DNA of 64,000 nt from the NCBI GenBank assembly GCA_000169995.1, contig AAZW01000022.1:1-64000 (forward strand), read 5' to 3'. The stretch comes from Vibrionales bacterium SWAT-3 (GTDB lineage: Bacteria; Pseudomonadota; Gammaproteobacteria; Enterobacterales; Vibrionaceae). Under the pieces are notes generated by a model, which saw only the letters and a program-made list of their open reading frames with translations, had not been told where the DNA came from and ran no database searches. The position numbers and the translations under genes were made by a program. Of this stretch, positions 51,501 through 60,060 are shown piece by piece; the stretch's first letter is position 1, and the number at the start of each line of letters is the position of its first letter.

Positions 51501-51670
51501 GAACCATGAGGGTGATGCTTGAGGATCGCATTGGCGACCTGGTTGGCGGTGGCATCCAACTCGCCATAGCTGAGTTGCTGATGGTGATCTGCGATGGCGA
51601 TATCGTGGTAATGGCGTTGAACGACGTCAGCGAACTGGTGATGAATAAGATGCCTGTCACGACTGTACAT
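45515..51670 (-). CDS. non-ribosomal peptide synthetase, A-T-C-A-T-C
   Basis: About 2051 residues from ATG 51670, which overlaps the PKS stop by 14 bases. Domain order (approximate residues): A1 1-510 (YTSGSTGRPKG), T1 with FELGGNSL near 535, C1 590-1020 (NHLILDG, catalytic His kept), A2 1050-1540 (YTSGSTGTPKG), T2 with IGGHSLL near 1565, C2 1610-2040 (HHIIADD; the usual final Gly is Asp). Hand-read ten-residue codes are D-A-L-W-M-G-G-T-F-K for A1 and D-A-L-W-L-G-G-T-F-K for A2, both valine-like. No epimerase, no thioesterase. The terminal C domain must pass the dipeptide to another carrier or release it onto an amine. Confidence 0.93.
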   Translation of the reverse strand: MYSRDRHLIHHQFADVVQRHYHDIAIADHHQQLSYGELDATANQVANAILKHHPHGSAPVVVSMHRSVAAVVSMLAILKTGRPYLPVDDSFSESQLTFIAQDSHATCIISDRPLNQTTVPVYIYDDLRHHNTATAPEIEPVSAPLAYIMYTSGSTGRPKGVEIEHTGVLRLVSNSDHITCQTQDVIAHCSSIGFDASTLEIWLPLLNGAQIYVIAKQDVLDFEQFEHQINIGNVSTLWLTVALFNTLVTRHPQALSTLKTLMIGGDALNLELVRKFLRSDHCQLDTFLNGYGPTENTTFTTTFDIFGLNDSHTSVPIGRAITGTEVDIIDDQNQPVIGERVGELITRGLGLARGYTCPHETERKFFIYNGERHYRTGDLVRRLPCGNLEFVSRKDHEVKIRGLRVNLTQVEEAFHQQAVVQQCYVRCDKTTLNERLVAYIEVADNSIEQERQLRQNVAEVLPAYMIPERLVLLSAIPLTRNGKLDIEAIEDQIRQCASYRSTPPAPTGTVGEKVHALYQSVLDTHDSDIPTTRSFFELGGNSLQIYQLLNALNEEFNIKLTVKQVLDNSSIQALSAQIERLDVHRSATSPTSFALEKTWPISPAQRRLWYVEQLRPLDNVIALGYALSGDIDHQRFKSACQHTVSQHGIFNCRFVESNGEVQLEPVQHALDFQALSHSDWRTTFEQEVATPFDLHQAPMLRVRLLTTGPGQHILLLFSNHLILDGWSVQLLLQAISDHYDCLHKGYPLSDTVQHDYQAYCLTMANQRCPSALEADLAFWRQHLFDCRLPDVLPKAARPLPQADAQSSSIPPHRVSLPSELSEKLITQAKEEKISLFSLLTHHFGQALCQFSALEEVVLAIPTANREGFADTIGMFVNTIPFRYQRDSDALSAHQTLQHCLSHAGAYLDEIQQHLNLQQPSINLDRLQVGIALQNTGHDRGLTLAHCDSQFFPLPTVSARFDLFAHCFVVNRHIEIEFEFNPHLLYPEYVDSICTLFTQRLIKSVNLKVNQPHSLGEHAPKKGPAYRPEPVLERLENVWASLDQQIAVVTHETHYHYRQLSEDVQQLRLALTHAGITNGQRVGVQLELSYEYIVTIFALLLNGCSFVPLDRRYPQKRLQFIIDDARLRGSIGLSSTGQSDVLLTTIGASPLHFTNYSSAPSSASENEACLLYTSGSTGTPKGVEICLESILRLTQAPNFLQLSQQTRFLVASSPAFDASLLEIFVPLVNGLSCAVVDKETLLDYPKLSRQLALQGINTAWLTVSLFNDIATTRPQTLRHLTGLLIGGDALNLNTVRAFLASPHCHLTQFVNGYGPTETTTFATWFDILSLRDHHHSVPIGQPINDTHVYLIGAELDASQCGQVGEIAIGAPWLKPNYHNRPELNQEKYRLNPFYSLDGCRYLYLSGDLARYNPQGDIEYIGRRDHLVKIRGHRVELSGINHVLLAHPLVKNAHVGVVETPDKHIVAYLVPYDTDVNVADMRSTVMSYLRNTLEPFQVPSGLVFVEHLPLTVNGKVDQRALSQYEFDTNEASILPRNDLEAQIHRCWTEFIHDDQFCVTARFFDIGGHSLLVPKVLHRLSALTGHNIGFVDFLRHQTVAELALWLSENSALTQEEHGSSLALIHSQRTMYPVTPAQLNLYFSHEFAVHKALYNIPQARLFDKPLHALPLQQALNTLMRHSRVLNAVFTFDQQDNLHMTVQEPQEMELTVHPVETLGDAIALCQTLAETPFDLQLGPLIRFDLMSIAETQQSVVFINIHHIIADDASMQFMFKALIDAYHQQDIHPSPYDFLDYSDAVTTATPSEHDESLKAFWTKQFEGYEGILKFTSNDRSDLPSNLGFRQQFDITPAVLGQLTQLANAAQGTLFETAFALYQTAAARVAERADIVIGFPYSPRVDVGLFDTIGYFVDVIPTRVSISQTNTDVNDLRERINTNRAFLAHRPVNQTISYISGIRRCYNYAPLVQNVFAFHGQDSAPLPTGQSLELDNRYCRFDTVFTVFINNGRGSVVVECAQDLYSYSMLQRLFTAFVDMIQGVSSTISEPLLTQQSLVIQE

Positions 51671-54600
51671 GGTGGTCCCCAAAGAAATTAACGAGTTCTA
51701 AGTATTCGATTAAGTGCTGGATAAATTGCTCAGGTTGCGGGAAGTTGAGCCCTTCAGCCTGCAATAACGCGTGCGTGTTATCGACGACGACATTGCCATA
51801 ATCTGGAGCAATGACATCGTCATCCGAAGTGTCGCTGAGGTAATAGGACAGGATTGGGTACAAGGCGTTATTGTGATCGGCATTGCGGGTCGCTTGTTGC
51901 CGCCATTCAGCCAGAGAGACACCCTCTATTTGGTATCCTCGCGTTGCCAGGTGGCTAAACAGGTCATTCATTTGGGCCACGTAAGGGGTGGGCAAGTTGT
52001 AGACCTTGTTTTGATTGGTCAGACAGATGGTAACAATCAGTTGTGACATGAAATCGACCGGGGTGATGTTAATTTCATTGTCGATGACGGGGTAGCAGCC
52101 GAGCTGCAGACAGCCTTTCACATACAGCCAGATATGATCGTTGTCGGCATTGAAAGTCCCATGTAACGAATGGCCAACAAGGCTTGAAGGACGAACGACA
52201 TTGACTGAAAAGCCGCGCGCCACCGCTTGCTCTAGCAAGACTTCCGTTGCCCATTTGGAGCGCGCGTACCCATTAAGGTGCTTAGCGGGTTGGATTGCCC
52301 GAGTTGGCAACGACTCGACATAGTGGTTGTGACGGTTGAGCTCTGACACACAGGCTAGGGTCGACACAAAGTGAATGTGTTTCTGGCGACACTGGGCGGC
52401 GAGCTCAAGGACGGAGAGCATGCTTAAGGTGTTGCTGGCTTTGAGTGTCGCATAGTCGAGGATGTGGTTGACATGAGCGGCGTTGTGCAACACATCGGTG
52501 ATTTCCTGACTGAGTTGCTCGTAGCAGGAAGGCTCCAATCCTAACTTTGGTTCCGCGACGTTACCGCACACTACGCGCAGTTTTGTTGTGTCGGTGTCAG
52601 GGGCAAAGCGCTCCAACTGAGCGAGCATACGTTGTATCGCGTGAGCGTTATCTTTTGCTCGGACTAACGCCACCACGTGAGCAACATCATGTCGGTGTAA
52701 CAGTTGGGCGACTAAGTTAATGCCGAGTAGGCCCGTGGCTCCTGTCACCAGAAAGACGCGTTCGTCGGTCTCGGCTGGAGCCGACACTGGCCACAGATCG
52801 GCGCGAAGACCTAAGTCATCGTATTGCTCGGATTCGGACTCGTGGTGACGCCCACAGATCAAGTCCGCCAGATGATCTATGGTCGGAGCGTCAATGAACT
52901 CACTGAGAGAAACATTAAAGTCGAGGGTTTGTTTAACGCGTTTTGCCAACTGGGTGAAGACCAATGAATCCCCGCCGCACTCGAAGAAATGGCTAGAGCC
53001 TGTCACATCAGTGCTGTCTAAGAGCTCCTCAAACAGAGAGGTCAGAGTGTTTACCACGGCGCCGCGATCTCGGCTGACGGAGGACGAAGCGGCCAACAGG
53101 TCAATGGTGTGACTTAAGGTCGGCTCATTCATAAAGGCATGAAGCGGCAGCGTCATTGAGAGTTGAGAGCGGATTTCGGCGACAAGCGTAGAGAAGACAA
53201 TCGACTCTCCGCCCATATCAAAGAAATTGCGATTGGGGTCAATGTGGTCGACACCAAGCAGGTGGCAAAAAATCTCGGTGACCTTGCGCTCGATCGTTTC
53301 CCTCGATAGTGCTTTAGTTGTGTCGTCGCGGTTAGCCACTGCATGAGTTACCCATTCTGAGAGGCGAGGATAAATATCATGGGTTGAGGCGACGCAATGT
53401 GATAGAGAAAGATGATCGAACACCCAGGAGAACGCGTTATCACAGTCCTGATGATTGATGGCTAATGCTTTGATGTCCGGCGATAGTGTTGGGTCATTCT
53501 GAAGATCCCAACCATCCCAGGAGATACTCATCCAACGCGTTGATTGGTGCGAGCGAGTGAATGCAAAGTCGTTCATAAACTGGTTGGCGTAGGCATAAAC
53601 ACCAAGATTAAAGCCGCCTAATTGGGTGGAAATTGAGGACATTAACAGGCAAAAGTCTGGCTGATGCTTATCACACAGCGACGCCAGAGCCAGAGTTCCG
53701 TCGACTTTGGCCTGATAGTGTTGAGCGATCATTGACGTGGGGCTGGAGAACACAGGTTTGAGGCCCTCCAGTGCGGTGTAGGCAGCACAGTGAATAACAC
53801 CACGCAGCGGTCCAAGCTGATCATTGAGCTCGTCCACTTTGCTCATAAGAGCGGGCCCGTCTGCGACGTCAACACTGGCATAATGGACGCGAGATGAGTC
53901 GAGCAGCGCTGAGAGTGCCTGACGGTTCTCTAGTTGGCTCGTCAGTGCTTGAGGCAGATCAGAGAGTAAGGTGACGACCTGCGAGCTAGGCTTACGTCCG
54001 GTGAGTACGACCTCTAGCTGAGTGTGTTCGATAAGGTACTGGGCCCAGCTTAAGCCTATTTTGCCCAACCCTCCGGTGATCATCACATAGCCGTTGTGTT
54101 GCCAGACGTACGGTTCGGAACTGGCCTGAACGGGAACCAACGTCTTGTGCCAGACATACTGTTCGTCGACATAAACCGATGATGCATGTTGGGTGAAAGC
54201 GTCTAGATCGGTGGTGAGGATCCGCTCGTCGTCGGGTTGATGACCGATGAGACGCACGGTGAGGTGTGGTGCTTCTTGCGCAATGACCGTCGTTAAACTG
54301 CTGAGTGCGCGTTGGTAACACTCGGACAACTCGTGACTCATCGTTGGATGGGTTACTTGCACGAGGATATAGCAAGTCTTACTGTCATCGGCCGTCAAGC
54401 GTTCCAGTTGCTCAAGAAAGGCAGATAACTGCGACGGAGTGATGCTCTCTCTGGGGTGAAAGCCACGATAGATCAGCTGGCCTTCACGTTGGTACCAACC
54501 TGAGTAGTGTGCGACAGGAGACATGGAGTCTGCAGAGTGCGTTGGCCTAGGATGGCATAGCCAACTGTCTTGATAAAACCATTGGTCCACTGCGCGTTTA

Positions 54601-57206
54601 AGTCCAGTGCCTGACGACACGGGGGGGGGGGGCTGATAAAACTCAGTCTGGTTAAAGCCAGGCCCTGGCAGGTTGCACTTCTGCCATGTCAAAGGTGGGA
54701 GGGAAGCCCAGGCTATATTCCCGCCAAGAGACCAGAATTGGCCAAGGAAATCGGTTAAAGCAGGGGCGTCGAGTTGGTCGGGCACCTGGAGCAGCACAGT
54801 CGACAGTTCCGCTTTGTACGCGATGAACATATTGCTCATCGAAGTGCTGACGCCAATATCGGTCAATACACAGCGCGATGTATTTAACGCGCGTAAGATG
54901 CCGGTCATCTGGACGGGCTGAAGCAGTTGCTCAATCCAGTATTCTGGGTTGGCGACGCGGCGAAAGGCGACTTTTTTCCCCTTTAAGTTCGAGTAGAGGT
55001 GACCTTTCACTGAATGATAGGTGATCGAAGTCAGTACTTCCCGCAACGGAGCCACGGCGCGGGAAAGCATCGGGTTGTGAAAGGCTTTATTGGTCTGGAG
55101 GATTTTGCAGCGAATCGCGTCTTTGTGCAGCGTGGCTGCTAATTGATGGACGGCTTGGGTTTCACCGGCTATGACCGTCATGTGTTCGCCATTGCACGCA
55201 GCAATGGTCAGCGTGCCTGATAAATACTGACGGGCACGGGCTTCACCGGCAAAGATCGCGATCATTGCTCCCTCGTCACACGCTTGGATATGAGACGCGC
55301 GGCAGGCAATTAAACGCACCGCGTCCTCCAGTGACCAAAGTCCTGCAATCGCAGCAGCTATCCACTCGCCAAGGCTGTGGCCAATGTAAGACTGGAACGA
55401 AACCCCTTGTTGTTTCAGAGTCTGAGCCAGAGCGTATTGGATGGAAAACAGGATCGGTTGGGCGTATAGGGTCATCCGAGACTGCAGATCGGGATCATAG
55501 TCAGGATCCAATGCGACGCGTTTGAGATCCGCTGGCATACCCGGCTCGCGCTCAAATAACGCGATGCACTGATCAAAGAGTTCGCGAAAGCGCGTGCAGT
55601 GTTCGTACCTATTCAGTGCCGCTCCTTGAATAGCGCTGCCCTGACCTTCCACCACCAGAACCGACTCAGGGTGGGAGATTGCGTGTACGATCTCCCGCCG
55701 TGGCGTTCTCAATGACTGGATCAGTTGTGCCACGGAATCGGCGACATGATAGCGACGGTATGGTTCGTCGAGACGACACTGTCTTTGGGTGCCTGTAATA
55801 TCGGCGAGCGCCGCCTTAGGATGGCGTTCGAGCCAGTCGGCCAGCTGCTGTTCCTGGGTGGTCAGTGTATTGTTGTGACGGCTGCTCATTGGCACGATAT
55901 AGCGCTCAGACTGAAGTGGGGACTGGGGTTGGCGTGTGTCTGGTGAGGCTGACAGGATCAGGTGACAGTTGGTGCCCCCCATGCCAAATGAACTGACGGC
56001 TGCGCTTTGTTGGTGAACTGGGTACGGCGCGTTAGCTGTCGGGACATAGAAGGGTTTCTCGTCCATGTGGAGTTCTGGGTTGTAGGCTTCGAGGTATGGC
56101 GAACCGAGCATCAGATTGTGTTTCAGGGACAGAGCCACTTTGATTAATCCTGCAACACCTGCGGCGGTGTCGGTATGGCCAATATTCCATTTGACACTAC
56201 CTAATGCGTACTGCGTATCTGGTGTGGCTGACGGATAACGACTGGCCAAGGCTTCGAGTTCAATCGGGTCACCGAGAGTCGTTGCCGTTCCATGACATTC
56301 GATAAACGCGATGTCAGAGGGGGTTAACCCACTGGATGACAGGGCGCGTTCAATCACTTCGACCTGACCGTCGATACTTGGCGCGGTGTAACCCACCTTG
56401 CGCGTACCGTCGTTATTGGTGGCTCCTCCTTTGATCAGTGCGTAAATGGGGTCATGATCGCGTAGGGCATCAGACAAGCGCTTTAAGACCACCACGCCGA
56501 CACCGCTGGCAGGCACGGTTCCGTCACTGTCAGCGGAGAAAGGCAGACAGCGACCTTGCTTCGACAGCACGCTGCCTTCCATGTACTCATACCCTTGCCC
56601 ATGCGGAGTATTGATGCTGGCTCCGCCCGCTAAAGCGAGATCACTTTCTCCGGCTATAAGGCTTTGACAAGCCTGATGGACCGCCACTAACGATGATGAG
56701 CACGCGGTAGAAATGGTATAGGCGGGGCCCTGTAGATTGAGTTGGTAGGCGATTTGGGTTGCGACACAATGATGGCTGTTGCCTAAGGCCAGTGAGTATT
56801 GCAAGTGATTGTCTTTCTGATAGGGAGAGTTGGCCAGGCAATGGGTGTAATACTGATTGGCGCCCACACTGAGGAAAGACCCAATACGATTGTTGGCCTG
56901 GTGTTCAACCACATTGGCATCGGCCAGTGCCAGAACGCTGTGTTCTAGCAGTTTGCGATGTTGCGGATCCATTAATTTGGCATCGCGAGGCGACATATTG
57001 AAGTAAGCCGCGTCAAAATGGTAAGGGCGATCCAGTATCCCTTCTGCTGCGACTCGGTCTGCGTTGACCGCGCCGCTCGGCAGATCGGTGGCGATGTGAT
57101 GATTCACCAGCAATTGCCAGTAATGATCTTTGTCCTCAGCCCCAGGAAAAGCGCAAGAAATGCCGACAATTGCGACATCGGTGACGTTGTTAGTATTTGA
57201 AATCAT
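51657..57206 (-). CDS. polyketide synthase, KS-AT-KR-ACP-ACP-reductase
   Basis: 1849 residues. KS 9-420 with Cys169 (TACSSS), His305 and His344. AT about 515-810 with active Ser611 (IGHSLGEW) and KAFHNPM, malonyl-type. KR about 1040-1220 with TGGLGKIG and a YAYANQF catalytic Tyr. ACP1 (DMGGESI, about 1330) and ACP2 (ECGGDSL, about 1405). C-terminal thioester reductase about 1485-1849 (VFLVTGATGLLG, YARSKWATEVLL). One extension with malonyl, ketone reduction and NAD(P)H-dependent release as aldehyde or alcohol are expected. No DH or ER. The AT start motif (VVEGQGSAIQG) is atypical. A 12-C tract encodes Pro859-862. Confidence 0.93.
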   Translation of the reverse strand: MISNTNNVTDVAIVGISCAFPGAEDKDHYWQLLVNHHIATDLPSGAVNADRVAAEGILDRPYHFDAAYFNMSPRDAKLMDPQHRKLLEHSVLALADANVVEHQANNRIGSFLSVGANQYYTHCLANSPYQKDNHLQYSLALGNSHHCVATQIAYQLNLQGPAYTISTACSSSLVAVHQACQSLIAGESDLALAGGASINTPHGQGYEYMEGSVLSKQGRCLPFSADSDGTVPASGVGVVVLKRLSDALRDHDPIYALIKGGATNNDGTRKVGYTAPSIDGQVEVIERALSSSGLTPSDIAFIECHGTATTLGDPIELEALASRYPSATPDTQYALGSVKWNIGHTDTAAGVAGLIKVALSLKHNLMLGSPYLEAYNPELHMDEKPFYVPTANAPYPVHQQSAAVSSFGMGGTNCHLILSASPDTRQPQSPLQSERYIVPMSSRHNNTLTTQEQQLADWLERHPKAALADITGTQRQCRLDEPYRRYHVADSVAQLIQSLRTPRREIVHAISHPESVLVVEGQGSAIQGAALNRYEHCTRFRELFDQCIALFEREPGMPADLKRVALDPDYDPDLQSRMTLYAQPILFSIQYALAQTLKQQGVSFQSYIGHSLGEWIAAAIAGLWSLEDAVRLIACRASHIQACDEGAMIAIFAGEARARQYLSGTLTIAACNGEHMTVIAGETQAVHQLAATLHKDAIRCKILQTNKAFHNPMLSRAVAPLREVLTSITYHSVKGHLYSNLKGKKVAFRRVANPEYWIEQLLQPVQMTGILRALNTSRCVLTDIGVSTSMSNMFIAYKAELSTVLLQVPDQLDAPALTDFLGQFWSLGGNIAWASLPPLTWQKCNLPGPGFNQTEFYQPPPPVSSGTGLKRAVDQWFYQDSWLCHPRPTHSADSMSPVAHYSGWYQREGQLIYRGFHPRESITPSQLSAFLEQLERLTADDSKTCYILVQVTHPTMSHELSECYQRALSSLTTVIAQEAPHLTVRLIGHQPDDERILTTDLDAFTQHASSVYVDEQYVWHKTLVPVQASSEPYVWQHNGYVMITGGLGKIGLSWAQYLIEHTQLEVVLTGRKPSSQVVTLLSDLPQALTSQLENRQALSALLDSSRVHYASVDVADGPALMSKVDELNDQLGPLRGVIHCAAYTALEGLKPVFSSPTSMIAQHYQAKVDGTLALASLCDKHQPDFCLLMSSISTQLGGFNLGVYAYANQFMNDFAFTRSHQSTRWMSISWDGWDLQNDPTLSPDIKALAINHQDCDNAFSWVFDHLSLSHCVASTHDIYPRLSEWVTHAVANRDDTTKALSRETIERKVTEIFCHLLGVDHIDPNRNFFDMGGESIVFSTLVAEIRSQLSMTLPLHAFMNEPTLSHTIDLLAASSSVSRDRGAVVNTLTSLFEELLDSTDVTGSSHFFECGGDSLVFTQLAKRVKQTLDFNVSLSEFIDAPTIDHLADLICGRHHESESEQYDDLGLRADLWPVSAPAETDERVFLVTGATGLLGINLVAQLLHRHDVAHVVALVRAKDNAHAIQRMLAQLERFAPDTDTTKLRVVCGNVAEPKLGLEPSCYEQLSQEITDVLHNAAHVNHILDYATLKASNTLSMLSVLELAAQCRQKHIHFVSTLACVSELNRHNHYVESLPTRAIQPAKHLNGYARSKWATEVLLEQAVARGFSVNVVRPSSLVGHSLHGTFNADNDHIWLYVKGCLQLGCYPVIDNEINITPVDFMSQLIVTICLTNQNKVYNLPTPYVAQMNDLFSHLATRGYQIEGVSLAEWRQQATRNADHNNALYPILSYYLSDTSDDDVIAPDYGNVVVDNTHALLQAEGLNFPQPEQFIQHLIEYLELVNFFGDHHVQS
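54621..54632. repeat. G12 homopolymer inside the PKS coding sequence
   Basis: Twelve consecutive G on the + strand (C on the coding strand), encoding four prolines between the AT and KR domains. A length change by one base would frameshift the PKS and lose KR, both ACPs and the reductase. Confidence 0.9.
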
Positions 57207-57266
57207 AATTATAAAAGTTGTCGTAGTAGATGGGCGCTGCAGGCCTTTGACCTACAGCGCATGTAA

Positions 57267-58943
57267 TTACTGTTCAATCAGGCTATCGATCAATTCGGCT
57301 TGTTCAGAGACGGTCGTGTGGGCGAAGAGGTCACTCACCTTCACTTTGAGGCTGAATTGCTTATTCAGCTCGCGCTGCAGCTTCAGCAGCAGCACCGAAT
57401 TTCCGCCACATTCAAAGTACCTGTCGTCCAAATCTATCGCAGGGTTACCGAGTAGCTTGCGCCAGATGGTAAGGATAAGATCAGCGCTGTCCTCACTGGA
57501 TTGTGTGTAACACTGACGTTCATTGAGATGATGATGCAGTGCCGGGACGTCAATCTTGCCATGCGGAGTGAGAGGAAACTGCGCCACTTTCACGATGTGA
57601 GTTGGGCACATGTACGCAGGAAGGATAGCGTTTAAACGGTGTCGTATCGCGAGTTCATCGAGCTGGGTTTGGCAATAAAACGTCGCTAACTCACCGTTCA
57701 ATTGTGTGGTGACAGACTGCACTTGATTGTCACAAGATTGGATAGCGCGATCAATTTCGTTGAGATTAACGCGGTAGCCATTGTGCTTGACCGTATTGCC
57801 AATCCGGTGAGAGTAGACCAATTGTGCGTCAGCGTTCCACATCGCCATATCCGCGGTTTTGAAATAGCGAGTCCCGTCAATCACCTTAAAGCTTTGCTGA
57901 GTAAGGGGGTCATCGTGTAGATAGCCTTCCGAGACGCAGGGGCCGCCAATGTAGATTTCCCCGATCTGATTTGGGGTTGTGATTGCCTGGCCATGCTGGT
58001 CGACGAGCAAAAGGGTACTGTTTGATAGTGGATTGCCTAATGGGAGAGTAGCTTCCCATTGCTGGCAATGATAAGACACGTTCCACACTGAGGTTTCAGA
58101 TGGCCCATAGCAGTGTACCAACTCAAAGTCATAGTCAGGAAAGTCATGTTTGATCGCATTCGACTTCAATTCCTCACCACCAAAGTAAAGTCGACGGATC
58201 GTCGGTTGGTGGATGAAGTGATTCAAGACCCCGAGATTGACAAGTGCCGTTGTGACAAAGGCCATTGTGATTTGATGCCGTTCAATCGCTTGTTTGAGTG
58301 CCGGGGCATTGAGCAGCGTTTTTTCTGGCAACAAGCACAGGGTGCCTCCATTGAGCAACATGACCCAGAGTTCAAACTGAAAGGCATCGAAGGCGATCGA
58401 TGATAACTGTGGCATACAGTCAGTCGCAACGATATCACTGTGGGTATCGATAAAGCTCAAGATATTGGTGTGGCTGAGTTTGACGCCTTTGGGCTCACCT
58501 GTCGAACCGGAAGTGAAAATCACGTTCATGATCGGGCTAGGGTCAATGTGCGCTGGCACTGTGTGAAGAGGCTCAAGGAGCAGTAATGAATAGTCGAGAG
58601 TCAAGTCGACTGCCAGATCGAGGGGTTGGCGGGTAATGACAGCGCGAGATTGTGATTTATCAAGAATATATTGCTTACGCTGTTGAGGATAGGCAGTGTC
58701 TAAGCAGACATAGGTGCCGCCTGCCTTCAGTACACCCAATATCGAGACAACCAATTCAATGGAAGATGGAAAGTGGAGCACAACAAGCTGGCCGGAGAGC
58801 CCTTGACTTACCAACGACTGAGCAACCAAGGTGGCACGATGATTCAGTTGTTGGTAGGTCAATTGTTCCTGTTCACTGTTCAGCGCTACCTTATTGGGCT
58901 GAGCGGCGACGATTTGGTTAAATCTGTTGATCACTGATGACAT
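57267..58943 (-). CDS. stand-alone NRPS module, adenylation plus carrier domain
   Basis: 558 residues: adenylation domain (about 1-470) with FTSGSTGEPKG, CYGPSET, GEIYIGG, FKTADMA and HGKID, then a carrier domain (about 480-555) with FECGGNSVLL. Hand-read code D-A-F-F-Y-G-C-V-W-K matches no specificity I recall. Lacks a condensation domain. First gene of the leftward operon, 60 bases ahead of the PKS. It may supply a starter to the KS or receive the Val-Val chain from the NRPS terminal C domain before polyketide extension. Confidence 0.9.
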   Translation of the reverse strand: MSSVINRFNQIVAAQPNKVALNSEQEQLTYQQLNHRATLVAQSLVSQGLSGQLVVLHFPSSIELVVSILGVLKAGGTYVCLDTAYPQQRKQYILDKSQSRAVITRQPLDLAVDLTLDYSLLLLEPLHTVPAHIDPSPIMNVIFTSGSTGEPKGVKLSHTNILSFIDTHSDIVATDCMPQLSSIAFDAFQFELWVMLLNGGTLCLLPEKTLLNAPALKQAIERHQITMAFVTTALVNLGVLNHFIHQPTIRRLYFGGEELKSNAIKHDFPDYDFELVHCYGPSETSVWNVSYHCQQWEATLPLGNPLSNSTLLLVDQHGQAITTPNQIGEIYIGGPCVSEGYLHDDPLTQQSFKVIDGTRYFKTADMAMWNADAQLVYSHRIGNTVKHNGYRVNLNEIDRAIQSCDNQVQSVTTQLNGELATFYCQTQLDELAIRHRLNAILPAYMCPTHIVKVAQFPLTPHGKIDVPALHHHLNERQCYTQSSEDSADLILTIWRKLLGNPAIDLDDRYFECGGNSVLLLKLQRELNKQFSLKVKVSDLFAHTTVSEQAELIDSLIEQ

Positions 58944-59153
58944 GTTAGATCCTAGCTACTGGTTTTATTCATCATCAATTCCTTAAGTTATCTGAGCTGA
59001 CGACGTTGATTGAAGTTAATTATCGGTAATTAATGTATCCGGCACGTGCGCTATAGTGTTGGGAGGCGAATCTTAGGACTCGCTGTTTGCGATTTTTATA
59101 TTATTGAAATTATTGACGTTATTCTCCTCCCGAACAGTGCTCGCGCATCATCC
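58944..59153. promoter_or_regulatory. divergent promoter region of the NRPS operon and PPTase
   Basis: Non-coding and AT-rich. Contains a perfect palindrome TTAATTA-TCGG-TAATTAA at 59016-59033, a candidate operator placed between the divergent start regions. No -35/-10 pair is convincing enough to name. Confidence 0.5.
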
Positions 59154-59324
59154 ATGCCCATAACAAGATTGTCAATGTTGCATATAAACTGGTTTGATAT
59201 GGATCTCATTTTGGACGAGGGGTTAACTATTTGTCTCATCCATGAAAAAACATGGCTTGATGGCCATCGTATTGAGCAGTATGGTCGGGCTTTTATGTTC
59301 GAATTGGTGAGCTATGTATCGTGA
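59154..59324 (+). CDS. possible 56-residue protein overlapping the PPTase start
   Basis: Frame MPITRLSMLHINWFDMDLIL... ends in TGA that overlaps the ATG of the phosphopantetheinyl transferase by 11 bases, an arrangement typical for translational coupling. A GTG at 59046 would lengthen it to 92 residues. No known domain and not an MbtH-like protein. It could be a leader peptide or chance. Confidence 0.3.
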   Translation: MPITRLSMLHINWFDMDLILDEGLTICLIHEKTWLDGHRIEQYGRAFMFELVSYVS

Positions 59325-60060
59325 TTTTCTGAACTGTTTGGATTCTGTACCCGCGCCGAAAGCGGGAATCTCGCACATTGAACGCTATATCGCTCAGAGT
59401 GGGCGGGCGGTGTTGTCTCAATGTCATTTTGCTCTCCCTGAATGCGACCCTGAATTAGCGGCGACGCTCAATATTACTATCCCCCTATCCGTACAACGAA
59501 GCGTAGCAAAGCGCCAGGCAGAGTTTATTGCTGGAAGGTACATGGCCAGTTTAAGTATGTCGGTCTTGTCAGTGGTTGAGCAGAAGGTCTTGATTGGTTC
59601 TCATCGAGAGCCACTGTGGCCACAAGACATGACTGGGGCCATATCCCATACTGGCGCTCGTGCTGTGGCGCTGGTTGCAGAGCAGGCGGTTCACCCTTTT
59701 GTCGGTATCGATGTCGAACATTGGCTAGATGCGGTTACGGCAGCTGAGATAGAGTCGCAAATCTGTCAGGGGCGTGAATTGATGCTTTTGATCGAGCAAG
59801 GGTTGAAGCGTGAGGAAGCAACCTCGCTGATTTTTTCGGCCAAAGAGAGCTTGTTCAAAGCGACGTTTCCTTTAATAGGTCGGTATTTTGGGTTTGAAAG
59901 CGCCTGTGTCGTCGAGTTTGATAGGACCGACCAAACACTCGTTCTGGCGCTTGAGCCGTCTCTTGCACGGCACTGCTTAGGACAAAACTTATTTCGATGC
60001 GAGTGTTTTTTACAGGCGTCAACGGTGACAACTGTTATCTTAAGTTCTTCTCGTAGATAG
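59314..60060 (+). CDS. 4'-phosphopantetheinyl transferase (Sfp/EntD type)
   Basis: 248 residues. Motifs: ISHTGARAVAL (about 109-119), FVGIDVEHW with the Mg-binding Asp/Glu (about 131-139), and IFSAKESLFKATFP (about 172-185) with the catalytic Glu/Lys. Converts apo carrier domains to holo forms using CoA, so it is the activating enzyme for the five carrier domains encoded opposite. It is divergent from the operon, sharing its control region. Confidence 0.92.
   Translation: MYRDFLNCLDSVPAPKAGISHIERYIAQSGRAVLSQCHFALPECDPELAATLNITIPLSVQRSVAKRQAEFIAGRYMASLSMSVLSVVEQKVLIGSHREPLWPQDMTGAISHTGARAVALVAEQAVHPFVGIDVEHWLDAVTAAEIESQICQGRELMLLIEQGLKREEATSLIFSAKESLFKATFPLIGRYFGFESACVVEFDRTDQTLVLALEPSLARHCLGQNLFRCECFLQASTVTTVILSSSRR

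Noticed and set aside
59046..59324. MbtH-like helper protein for the NRPS
   Set aside because: The frame lacks the conserved Trp/Pro pattern of MbtH proteins; kept only as an unknown small ORF.
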